Below are positions 15,759 to 22,250 of a stretch of DNA of 32,058 nt, piece by piece. Source of the DNA: Pseudomonas sp. UBA1879. GTDB lineage: Bacteria; Pseudomonadota; Gammaproteobacteria; Pseudomonadales; Pseudomonadaceae. The stretch spans positions 161,771 through 193,828 of the forward strand of contig NZ_DDHJ01000018.1 of the NCBI RefSeq assembly GCF_002338065.1. Reading direction: 5' to 3'. Positions within the stretch are counted from its first letter, which is position 1; each line of letters opens with the position of its first letter. Under the pieces are notes generated by a model. That model had not been told where the DNA came from, did no database searches, and worked only from the letters and a program-made list of their open reading frames with translations. Both the position numbers and the translations under genes were made by a program.

Positions 15759-15788
15759 CCCGGCGTCGCCACGTGCACGGCGACCGGG
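15759..15788. other. GC-rich hairpin in the leader of the AraC-type regulator gene
   Basis: CCCG (15759-15762) with CGGG (15785-15788), and GTCGCC (15765-15770) with GGCGAC (15779-15784), form a 10-bp stem with a 2-nt bulge and an 8-nt loop. It ends 63 bp before the regulator start codon. It might end transcription from the sia-like operon or structure the regulator leader. It lacks a T-tract. The remaining gap sequence shows no gene. Confidence 0.3.
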
Positions 15789-15851
15789 TCCGGGCGCCGT
15801 TTTCGAGCGAAGAGGCCAGCGTTGAGCGAAAGACGAGAGTTCAGTGGGGGC

Positions 15852-16835
15852 ATGAAGGGCAAGAACCTTCGTTATCTGGACGACCCTAAAAAGACACCCT
15901 CTGCGACCACCCGGGCGGGCTTTCTGCTGCTCGAACATTTCTCCCTGCCAGCCTTCACCCAGTTCCTCGACACCCTGGTCACCGCCAACCTGCTGCGCCC
16001 GAAGCTGTTTTCATCGCGCACCTTCGGTCTGCAGGACGGCGAGGTCACCAGCGATCTGGGCCTGGTCATCCGCCCTGACGCGCGCCTCGAACTGTCGGCG
16101 CTCAAGGATCTGGATCTGTTGGTAATCTGCGGCGGCTATCGCACCGAACTCAAGGTGATCGAAGCGCTAAACAGCCTGCTGGTCACAGCGGCTGACCTTG
16201 GCCTGACCCTGGCGGGCCTGTGGAATGGCGCCTGGTTTCTCGGCGCCGCGGGTCTGCTGGAAGGCTACCACTGTGCGATTCACCCTGAGCATCGCCCGGC
16301 GCTGGCAGAAATCTCCAAGGTCACCCACGTCACCAGCGAACCCTTCGTCGTCGACCGCCAGCGGCTCACCGCGTCCAGCCCGTCCGGGGCGTTTCACATG
16401 GCGTTGGAGTGGATCAAGGCGTTGCACGACAAGGCGCTGGTGGAAGGCATCGAAGACATCCTCTCGTTCGAAGAGTCGCGCTATCGGCGGATCAAACCCA
16501 GCCCGCACATCTCCGTCAGCGCACCGCTCAAGGAAGTCGTCAAGCTCATGGACGCTAACCTCGAAGAGCCGCTGGAAATGGAACAACTGGCCGTCTACGC
16601 GGGACGTTCACGGCGACAGATCGAGCGGCTGTTCAAGGAGCAACTGGGCACCACCCCGCAACGCTACTACCTCGAACTGCGCATCACCGAAGCCCGCCGC
16701 CTGCTGCAGCACACCGAACTGTCGCAAGTGGAAGTGCTGGTGGCCTGCGGCTTCGTCTCGCCCAGCCACTTCAGCAAGTGTTACAGCGCGTACTTCGGCT
16801 ACCGGCCTTCGAAGGAGAAGCGGTTGGTGAAGTGA
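15852..16835 (+). CDS. GATase1-AraC family regulator (GbdR/CdhR/ArgR-like)
   Basis: A 327-residue regulator. The N-terminal part (about 13-190) is a DJ-1/PfpI-type glutamine-amidotransferase-like domain (AGFLLLEHFSLPAFTQFLDT, DLLVICGGYRTEL, AGLWNGAWFLGAAGLL). The C-terminal part (about 220-320) is the double helix-turn-helix of AraC (MEQLAVYAGRSRRQIERLFK, then VEVLVACGFVSPSHFSKCYS). This layout is shared by Pseudomonas regulators of carnitine, glycine betaine and arginine catabolism. The ATG at 15852 follows GGGGG; the frame continues 33 codons upstream through a GC-rich hairpin. No catabolic genes of those pathways are adjacent, so its target is unknown. Confidence 0.9.
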   Translation: MKGKNLRYLDDPKKTPSATTRAGFLLLEHFSLPAFTQFLDTLVTANLLRPKLFSSRTFGLQDGEVTSDLGLVIRPDARLELSALKDLDLLVICGGYRTELKVIEALNSLLVTAADLGLTLAGLWNGAWFLGAAGLLEGYHCAIHPEHRPALAEISKVTHVTSEPFVVDRQRLTASSPSGAFHMALEWIKALHDKALVEGIEDILSFEESRYRRIKPSPHISVSAPLKEVVKLMDANLEEPLEMEQLAVYAGRSRRQIERLFKEQLGTTPQRYYLELRITEARRLLQHTELSQVEVLVACGFVSPSHFSKCYSAYFGYRPSKEKRLVK

Positions 16836-16980
16836 GCCTTGCATGGCGCGCTGCCGCCGGATGATCTGAACCCTGCGCGCGGGTGCGATCATCAGGGCAG
16901 TGAACCGGGAAGGGGCGGCAACCGGGCACTGAACGGAACCCTTGAGTCTTTGGCGCGGTCCGTTGATTCGTGCCTGAAGG

Positions 16981-16995
16981 ACAAATCTCATTTGT
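16981..16995. promoter_or_regulatory. Perfect 6-bp inverted repeat upstream of the sugar dehydrogenase gene
   Basis: ACAAAT and ATTTGT flank a 3-bp centre (CTC), 89 bp before the start codon of the PQQ-type dehydrogenase gene. It stands out as an AT-rich dyad within GC-rich DNA. It may be an operator, for example for the AraC-type regulator encoded just upstream; this is inference. Confidence 0.35.
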
Positions 16996-17084
16996 GGCCC
17001 CCGATCTGTTGGGTGCCGGGCGACAAGGCGATACTTCGCTCAATCCCACATCGGCCCATGGATGGCCGCCAAGAGGTTCAAATC

Positions 17085-18422
17085 ATGATGCCGTCGCAAC
17101 GCTTTGTACTGCTGATGACCACAGCGGCGCTGTTGAGCGCCTGTGGAGAGAATTCCAAGTTGCCGTTCCAGGCGGGTGTCGGGCCTAACCCGCAGCTGCC
17201 GGAGCCGACCACCAGCGTGATTCCGACGCTCAAAGTGTCGAAAGCGGTGGGCTGGAAAGAAGGCGACACGCCCAAGGTCGTCGACGGCTTCAAGGTGCAA
17301 GCCCTGGCCGACAACCTTCAGCACCCGCGTTGGTTGTACAAACTGCCGAACGGCGATGTGTTGGTCGCGGAGAGCAACACACCGCCGAAACCTGAAGGCT
17401 CCAAAGACGGCGGCAGCGGGTTGCTGGCGTGGGCCAAGCGTAAAGCCACCGGCATTGTCATGGACCGCGCGGGGGCAGAGGCGCCGAGTGCTAACCGCAT
17501 CACTTTGCTGCGGGACGCAGACGGGGACGGCAAGGCCGAAGTGCACACGGTCTTCATCAGCGGCCTGACGTCGCCGTATGGGATGGCGCTGGTAGGTAAC
17601 GAGTTGTTCATCGCCAACGCCGACGCGGTGGTAAAAGTCCCCTATACCGAAGGCCAGACCGAAATCAAGGCCACGCCGGTGAAGGTGACTGACTTGCCGG
17701 CTGGACTGAACCATCACTGGACCAAAAACATTCTGGCCAGCGCCGACGGCAGCAAGCTGTACGTTACGGTAGGTTCCAACAGCAACGTCGGCGAAAACGG
17801 TCTGGAAGCGGAAGAGGGTCGTGCGGCGATCTGGGAAGTGGACGCCAAGACCGGCCAGAAGCGCCTGTTCGCCAGCGGCCTGCGCAACCCCAACGGTCTG
17901 ATCTGGAAGCCCGGCAGTACCGAGCTGTGGACCGTCGTCAACGAGCGTGACGAAATCGGCAGCGACCTGGTGCCTGATTACCTGACCTCGGTGAAGGACG
18001 GCGCGTTCTACGGCTGGCCGTGGAGTTATTACGGCGGCCATGTCGACGTCCGTGTCCAGCCGCCACGTCCGGACATGGTCGCCAAGGCCATCGCCCCGGA
18101 TTACGCCCTCGGCACCCACGTCGCGCCATTGGGCCTGACCTACTCCAGCTCGAAAGGCATGCCGGAAAAATTCTCCAACGGAGTATTCCTCGGTGAACAC
18201 GGGTCCTGGAATCGCAACCCACAGTCGGGCTACAAGGTTGTATTCATCAGCTTCGACAACGGCAAACCATCGGGCATGCCTATCGACTTTCTGAGCGGGT
18301 TCCTGAATGCCGATGGCGAGGCTCAGGGCCGTCCGGTCGGCGTGATCCTGGACCAGCAAGGCGCGTTGCTGGTGGCGGATGATGTGGGCAATAAAGTGTG
18401 GCGGGTGAGCCGCGCCCGCTAA
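17085..18422 (+). CDS. Lipoprotein PQQ-type sugar (L-sorbosone) dehydrogenase
   Basis: A 445-residue protein with a lipoprotein signal: a short basic start, a hydrophobic stretch and the lipobox LLSAC with Cys20. The residue after Cys is Gly, so outer-membrane targeting is expected. The mature part is a six-bladed beta-propeller of the glucose/sorbosone dehydrogenase family: VLVAESNTPP, NRITLLRDADGDGKAEVHTV, LNHHWTKNI, GLRNPNGLIWKPG, then NGVFLGEHGSWNR and VILDQQGALLVADD. The family uses PQQ to oxidise sugars in the periplasm. ATG 17085 has AGAGG 8 nt upstream. The open frame extends 82 codons upstream without homology or a signal. Confidence 0.88.
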   Translation: MMPSQRFVLLMTTAALLSACGENSKLPFQAGVGPNPQLPEPTTSVIPTLKVSKAVGWKEGDTPKVVDGFKVQALADNLQHPRWLYKLPNGDVLVAESNTPPKPEGSKDGGSGLLAWAKRKATGIVMDRAGAEAPSANRITLLRDADGDGKAEVHTVFISGLTSPYGMALVGNELFIANADAVVKVPYTEGQTEIKATPVKVTDLPAGLNHHWTKNILASADGSKLYVTVGSNSNVGENGLEAEEGRAAIWEVDAKTGQKRLFASGLRNPNGLIWKPGSTELWTVVNERDEIGSDLVPDYLTSVKDGAFYGWPWSYYGGHVDVRVQPPRPDMVAKAIAPDYALGTHVAPLGLTYSSSKGMPEKFSNGVFLGEHGSWNRNPQSGYKVVFISFDNGKPSGMPIDFLSGFLNADGEAQGRPVGVILDQQGALLVADDVGNKVWRVSRAR

Positions 18423-18467
18423 CGCGAGGCTCGCCAGGACTGAATCGCGGCCTCGCCATCGAACCCT

Positions 18468-18513
18468 GTGGGTGATTCTATGTTGGCTGGCCAACAGCGC
18501 GGTCCGCACCCAC
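18468..18513. repeat. Degenerate REPIN-like element
   Basis: GTGGGTG (18468-18474) and CACCCAC (18507-18513) are perfect inverted 7-bp arms. Between them is the palindrome GTTGGCTGGCCAAC (18482-18495). The layout GTGGG, inner hairpin, inverted CCCAC resembles the REPIN units that follow directly, though the sequence has diverged. It begins 46 bp after the dehydrogenase stop codon. Confidence 0.45.
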
Positions 18514-18937
18514 ACGGCTCCCACGGCGCCAGGCATAGGTCATAAAACCTGCGACCCGCGTCTTACCTGTGGGAGCCGGCTTGCTGGCGAAAGCGCTGAG
18601 TCAGTCGAGGATGAGCTGCCTGACGCGACGTTTTTGATCGATCGCGGTCCGCGCCCATGCGGCTCCCACGGTGCCAGGCATAGGTCATAAAACCTGCGAC
18701 CCGCGTCGTACCTGTGGGAGCCGGCTTGCTGGCGAACGCGCTGAGTCAGTCGAGGATGAGCTGCCTGACGCGACGTTTTTGATCGATCGCGGTCCGCGCC
18801 CATGCGGCTCCCACGGTGCCAGGCATAGGTCATAAAACCTGAGACCCGCGTCGTACCTGTGGGAGCCGGCTTGCTGGCGAAAGCGCTGAGTCAGTCAAGG
18901 ATGAGCTGCCTGGCACGACGTTTTTGATCGATCACGG
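18495..18937. repeat. Type A array: three 145-bp REPIN-containing tandem units
   Basis: The phrase cataaaacct starts at 18541, 18686 and 18831, an exact 145-bp period, and near-identity extends over three units. Each unit has a REP, GTGGGAGCCGGCTTGCTGGC, starting at 18569, 18714 and 18859. In the first two units this pairs with an inverted GGCTCCCAC about 100 bp on (for example ending at 18669), giving a REPIN of about 101 bp. A 44-bp spacer containing AGGT-cataaa-ACCT separates them. Units differ by only a few bases, so duplication was recent or the copies are being homogenised. Open frames across the array are by-products. The array lies downstream (3' side) of the RAYT gene. Confidence 0.9.
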
Positions 18938-18972
18938 CGCAGCAGGCCGGCTGCCACGGTCTTTGGCCAGTT
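18938..18972. repeat. Degraded type B half-unit on the 3' side of the RAYT gene
   Basis: The stretch GCAGGCCGGCTGCCACGGTC followed by TTTGGCCAG matches, with a few changes, the start of the 96-bp units on the other side of the gene (GCAAGCCGGCTCCCACGGCC then TTCGGCCAG). It joins the last type A unit directly and ends close to the RAYT stop codon. Confidence 0.55.
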
Positions 18973-18986
18973 ACAACTACCCCGAC

Positions 18987-19445
18987 TCAGACCCATATGG
19001 CGTCCCACAATGGATAGTCATGGACCCGCTTGACTAATCCCGCACGGATGGGGTTCGCGATGATGTAGCGCGCGACGGCCTGTACATCCTCCTCGCGCCG
19101 GATCGCCCGGTCATGGAAGCTCCGCTGCCAGAACTGACCGGTTCGGCCCAGAACGGCATTCACACTTCGTGCAGTGCGCGATTTGACTGTCAGGACTAAC
19201 GCTTGCAACTCACAATCACCCAGTTCGATCAGCCAATGGAAATGGTCTGGCATCACAACCCAGCATAGAGCGTTTGCCCAACCGTCCTCTTGCGTCTGGC
19301 GGAACTGGTGTGCGAGCAGAGGCCCTCGTGAAAACTCGTCAAAAAATGGCTGACGGTTGTGAGTGGCAGCCGTGATCAGATAAATCTGACCGCGTTGAGA
19401 ATAGCGACCTGATCGTAATCGCCTGGATTTAGCGAGCCCCTTCAT
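18987..19445 (-). CDS. REP-associated tyrosine transposase (RAYT, IS200-like HUH enzyme)
   Basis: This 152-residue protein is a single Y1 HUH domain of the TnpA-REP/RAYT type. The metal-binding HxH is in WVVMPDHFHWLIEL (His68, His70). The family signature FWQRSFHDRAIRREEDVQAVARYIIANPIRAGLV follows in full and holds the likely catalytic Tyr127. RAYTs are domesticated relatives of IS605-type transposases that nick REP hairpins next to a GTGG/GTAG tetranucleotide and are thought to spread REPINs. The ATG at 19445 has GAGGGG upstream, and the frame is intact. The gene is bordered on both sides by tandem REPIN-like arrays, the expected substrates of the enzyme. Confidence 0.93.
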   Translation of the reverse strand: MKGLAKSRRLRSGRYSQRGQIYLITAATHNRQPFFDEFSRGPLLAHQFRQTQEDGWANALCWVVMPDHFHWLIELGDCELQALVLTVKSRTARSVNAVLGRTGQFWQRSFHDRAIRREEDVQAVARYIIANPIRAGLVKRVHDYPLWDAIWV

Positions 19446-19526
19446 CCTATGCCCCTCAGCTTATAAAAGAGAAAGGCTAGCGGGCTGATAGAACGAGCGT
19501 TTCCAACATATGGGTCAAATCGTAAA

Positions 19527-20040
19527 CCGCCTTCGCCAGCAAGCCGGCTCCCACGGCCTTCGGCCAGAAGCACGACTGCGCCACTCGCCTCATTTGTGGG
19601 AGATTCGATGCTCGCTGGCACACCGCCTTCGCCAGCAAGCCGGCTCCCACGGCCTTCGGCCAGATGTACGACTGCGCCACTCGCTTCATCTGTGGGAGAT
19701 TCGATGCTCGCTGGCACACCGCCTTCGCCAGCAAGCCAACTCCCACGGCCTTCGGCCAGATGTACGACTGCGCCGCTCGCTTCATCTGTGGGAGATTCGA
19801 TGCTCGCTGGCGAACCGCCTTCGCCAGCGAGCCGGCTCCCACGGCCGTCGGCCAGAAGCACGACTGAGCCGCTCGCCTCATTTGTGGGAGATTCGATGCT
19901 CGCTGGCGAACCGCCTTCGCCAGCGAGCTGGCTCCCACGGCCCTCGGCCAGAAGCACGACTGCGCCACTTGCCTCATTTGTGGGAGATTCGATGCTTGCT
20001 GGCGAACGGCATTCGCCAGCGAGCCGGCTTCTTTCCCACA
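19527..20040. repeat. Type B array: five 96-bp tandem units plus a partial sixth
   Basis: Units start at 19527, 19623, 19719, 19815 and 19911, exactly 96 bp apart, with a partial unit from 20007. Each has TTCGCCAGCAAGCCGGCTCCCAC in split form (core CGCCAGCRAGCCGGCTCCCAC), then GGCCTTCGGCC, a 25-30 bp linker, and GTGGGAG-attcgat-GCTCGCTGGC. The end of one unit and the start of the next form a compact hairpin of about 55 bp. Units vary at scattered bases (CAAGCCAACT in unit 3, GAGCCGG in units 4 and 5). Because 96 is divisible by three, several frames on both strands stay open across the array; these are not credible genes. The array begins 82 bp upstream of the RAYT start codon. Confidence 0.92.
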
Positions 20041-20047
20041 AGGGTCA

Positions 20048-20121
20048 TGCATAGGTCATAAAACCTGCACCGACGTCGCATTCGTGGGAGCCGGCTTGCT
20101 GGCGAATGCAGTAAGTCAGTG
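20048..20121. repeat. Partial type A unit on the 5' side of the RAYT gene
   Basis: GCATAGGTCATAAAACCTGC, then a diverged stretch, then GTGGGAGCCGGCTTGCTGGC (from 20084) and a GTAAGTCAG tail reproduce one side of the 145-bp type A unit. It follows the partial sixth type B unit. The rest of the gap to the next gene (20122-20320) shows no repeat and no convincing gene. Confidence 0.75.
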
Positions 20122-20320
20122 CTGAAGATGTTGACTGACACTCAGCACTCGTCCGATCGCTGCCCGCAGCAAGCCGCCTCCTGCAATGGAGAGGTTGCCG
20201 TGCTTGAGGTCTGTGACCGACATTGGGCCTCTTGCGGGCGGCAGGCAGCTTGGACCGCCCCATCATCTATGGTGTACTTCCGGGCATTCCTGCACACCTC
20301 TTAGACTGTCCGGCGGTTCG

Positions 20321-21199
20321 ATGACTGTTTCAACCCGTTCCAGCCACGTGATCGGCATGTGGCTGATGGTGGGCGTGGCGTTCGTGTTCGCCACCCACGA
20401 TGCGCTGTCCAAAAGCCTGATCTTCGTCCTTCCGGTCATTTTCGTGGCGTGGGCGCGCTATCTGATCCACACCCTGTTGGTCACCAGCGTGATCATCCGG
20501 GAAAAAAGCCGGGCGGCGTTTCACACCAAACGTCCGTGGCTGCACTTGCTCCGGGCCGTGTTCCTGCTGGGCGACAGCCTGACCTTTCTGTTTGGCCTGA
20601 TCCATGTGCCCTTGGCCGAATCAACCGCCCTGGTTTTCCTGGCGCCTGCCTTTGTCACGATCCTTTCGCCGCTGCTGTTCGGCATTCGCGCGGACCGCCT
20701 GCAGTGGGTGTCGGTGATCGTCGGGTTCATTGGCGTGCTAGTGGTCATCAACCCGGCCAGTGACGCGTTTTCGTTGTGGATGCTGTTTCCGGTGGCGTGC
20801 GCGTTTTGCTTTGCGGTGTACCAGTTGTTGACGCAACTGGCGGGGGAGTCGGACAGCCCGTCGGTGTGCAGCTTCTATGTCGGTGTGTTCAGCACCGCGC
20901 TGCTGAGCCTGGCGGTGCCGTTCTTTTGGGTGAGCCCAAGCCTGTCGCAGTGGCTGATGCTGCTGGTGTTGGGCAGCCTTGGGCTGTCGGCGCATTTTCT
21001 GATCTCGAAATCCTACCGCTACGCCTCGTCCTCGGTGCTTGCGCCATTGGGTTATCTGCAGATCGTGTTCGCCACCCTCTATGGGGTGCTGTTCTTCGGC
21101 AATTACCCCGCGCTTTTTTCAGCGGCAGGCATGGCGTTGATTTGCTTCAGCGGCCTGCTGGTGTACGGCAGGCGTACGGCCGCGGCGCTGTCCAGCTGA
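20321..21199 (+). CDS. EamA/DMT-superfamily transporter
   Basis: A 292-residue inner-membrane protein with about ten hydrophobic segments in two EamA halves. Examples are WLMVGVAFVFATHDALSKSL (TM1), VPLAESTALVFLAPAFVTIL (near TM4) and APLGYLQIVFATLYGVLFFG (near TM9). These resemble the RhaT/YdcZ-type DMT exporters common in Pseudomonas. The ATG at 20321 has only a weak CGGCGG upstream; the frame extends 45 codons further into repeat-adjacent DNA that is not protein-like. Substrate unknown. It stands alone and converges on another DMT gene that is not closely similar. Confidence 0.9.
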   Translation: MTVSTRSSHVIGMWLMVGVAFVFATHDALSKSLIFVLPVIFVAWARYLIHTLLVTSVIIREKSRAAFHTKRPWLHLLRAVFLLGDSLTFLFGLIHVPLAESTALVFLAPAFVTILSPLLFGIRADRLQWVSVIVGFIGVLVVINPASDAFSLWMLFPVACAFCFAVYQLLTQLAGESDSPSVCSFYVGVFSTALLSLAVPFFWVSPSLSQWLMLLVLGSLGLSAHFLISKSYRYASSSVLAPLGYLQIVFATLYGVLFFGNYPALFSAAGMALICFSGLLVYGRRTAAALSS

Positions 21200-21277
21200 A
21201 CCAGAACCGGAGCGATTACCGGGAAAACCGGCGCGGCTAACGCGAAAACCGGCGCGGCTAACTCGAGAACCGGCGCG
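21200..21277. repeat. 21-bp tandem repeat joining two convergent DMT transporter genes
   Basis: Two near-identical 21-bp units (21221-21241 and 21242-21262; core AAAACCGGCGCGGCTAAC) are flanked by a diverged copy (21200-21220) and a partial copy (21263-21277). The repeat starts right after the stop codon of one gene and contains the stop codon of the other (21258-21260). The coding copy for the C-terminal RRFSS segment is thus the likely parent unit, duplicated outward beyond the stop. Confidence 0.75.
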
Positions 21278-22166
21278 CCGCTGCCACGCACGCAATCACC
21301 GCGAGCGTCACGCCGATCATCCCGGGGCTGACCTGTTCATGAAGCAGTGTGGCCGCCAGTGCCAGCCCGAAAAACGGTTGCAGCAGTTGCAACTGCCCCA
21401 CGGCCGCAATCCCGCCTTGCACCAGCCCGCGGTACCAGAACACAAAGCCGATCAGCATGCTGAACAATGAGACGTAAGCCAGGCTCAGCCATGCCGGCCA
21501 ACTGAGGTGGGCGAGGGTGGGCGGGGCGGTGAACGCGGTCAGTACGAGCATCACCGGCAGCGAAATCACCAGCGCCCAGCAGATCACCTGCCAACCGCCC
21601 AGCGTCCGGGAGACTTTCGCACCTTCGGCATAGCCCAACCCGCACGCGAGGATCGCCAGCAGCATCAGGCAGTCGCCGACAGGCGAGGCCATCAGTCCAT
21701 CAGACAGCCCCTGAGACACGGCAAACCCGACCACCAGTGCACTGCCGAGTACCGAAAACAGCCAGAACGCAGGCTTGGGCCGTTCGCCGCCCCGCAGCAC
21801 GGCGAACACCGCCGTCGCCAACGGCAACAGGCCGACGAAGACGATGGAGTGCGCGGAAGTCACGTACTGCAGCGCCATCGCTGTGAGCAGCGGGAAACCG
21901 AGCACCACCCCCAGCGCCACGATGCACAGCGGCAGGACGTGATGGGGCGCCGGACGCCGTTCCCTGAGTAGCAGCACGATGCACAGTGCCACGGCCCCGG
22001 CGATCGAGGCGCGTGCGACGGTCAGGAACACCGGGCCGATTTCCTGGACGGCAATGCGTGTCGCAGGCAGCGAGCCGCTGAAAATGACCACGCCAATCAG
22101 CCCGTTGAGCCAACCGCTGGAGGTTTTTACAGGGTTTCGGTGTTGCAGTTTCGAGGCGTGTTCCAT
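21258..22166 (-). CDS. EamA/DMT-superfamily transporter
   Basis: A 302-residue inner-membrane protein with about ten hydrophobic segments and two EamA repeats (LNGLIGVVIFSGSLPATRIA at TM1, LPLATAVFAVLRGGERP before TM5, YVSLFSMLIGFVFWYRGLVQ and GQLQLLQPFFGLALAATLL in the second half). The ATG at 22166 has GGAGG 6 nt upstream. It is divergent from a MocR-type regulator across 84 bp. In Pseudomonas, MocR genes often sit next to and control a DMT exporter, so this is the likely target. The transported compound, perhaps an amino acid or amine, is not shown. Confidence 0.92.
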   Translation of the reverse strand: MEHASKLQHRNPVKTSSGWLNGLIGVVIFSGSLPATRIAVQEIGPVFLTVARASIAGAVALCIVLLLRERRPAPHHVLPLCIVALGVVLGFPLLTAMALQYVTSAHSIVFVGLLPLATAVFAVLRGGERPKPAFWLFSVLGSALVVGFAVSQGLSDGLMASPVGDCLMLLAILACGLGYAEGAKVSRTLGGWQVICWALVISLPVMLVLTAFTAPPTLAHLSWPAWLSLAYVSLFSMLIGFVFWYRGLVQGGIAAVGQLQLLQPFFGLALAATLLHEQVSPGMIGVTLAVIACVAAARRFSS

Positions 22167-22219
22167 GTCGACCCTCCGGTACTAGGTTGCAGTCGGCTCA
22201 TCCTAAAAGGCAGTATCAG

Positions 22220-22237
22220 GACAATCAAAAAATTGTC
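22220..22237. promoter_or_regulatory. Candidate MocR operator, perfect 6-bp inverted repeat
   Basis: GACAAT (22220-22225) and ATTGTC (22232-22237) flank CAAAAA. The dyad lies 14 bp before the MocR start codon and 54 bp upstream of the divergent transporter start codon. It could carry autoregulation and exporter control. Operator function is inferred. Confidence 0.45.
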
Positions 22238-22250
22238 ATGGATACAGCTC

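Noticed and set aside
16839..17084. 82-codon N-terminal extension of the sugar dehydrogenase
   Set aside because: The lipoprotein signal and ribosome site at 17085 fix the start; an extension would bury the signal peptide.
17040..18536. 498-codon minus-strand frame opposite the sugar dehydrogenase gene
   Set aside because: Shadow of a gene with a clear lipobox and propeller motifs; no family signature of its own.
18540..18833. 97-codon minus-strand frame across the 145-bp units
   Set aside because: It is a read-through of REPIN DNA with the QQAGSH-type peptide typical of spurious REP frames.
19458..19470. TTTATAAG as a -10 box for the RAYT gene on the minus strand
   Set aside because: It lies so close to the start codon that the transcript would begin inside the ribosome site; no matching -35 was found.
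19527..20040. CRISPR-like regular spacing
   Set aside because: The sequences between the repeated cores are themselves repeated, so there are no unique spacers; no cas genes are present.
19442..20061. Long open frames of 150-199 codons on both strands across the 96-bp array, encoding repetitive peptides
   Set aside because: They arise because the 96-bp period is divisible by three and the GC-rich repeat lacks stops in several frames. No ribosome site, and the same DNA is open in many frames at once.
22238..22250. ATG at 22238 as the MocR start
   Set aside because: It is out of frame with the GntR domain.
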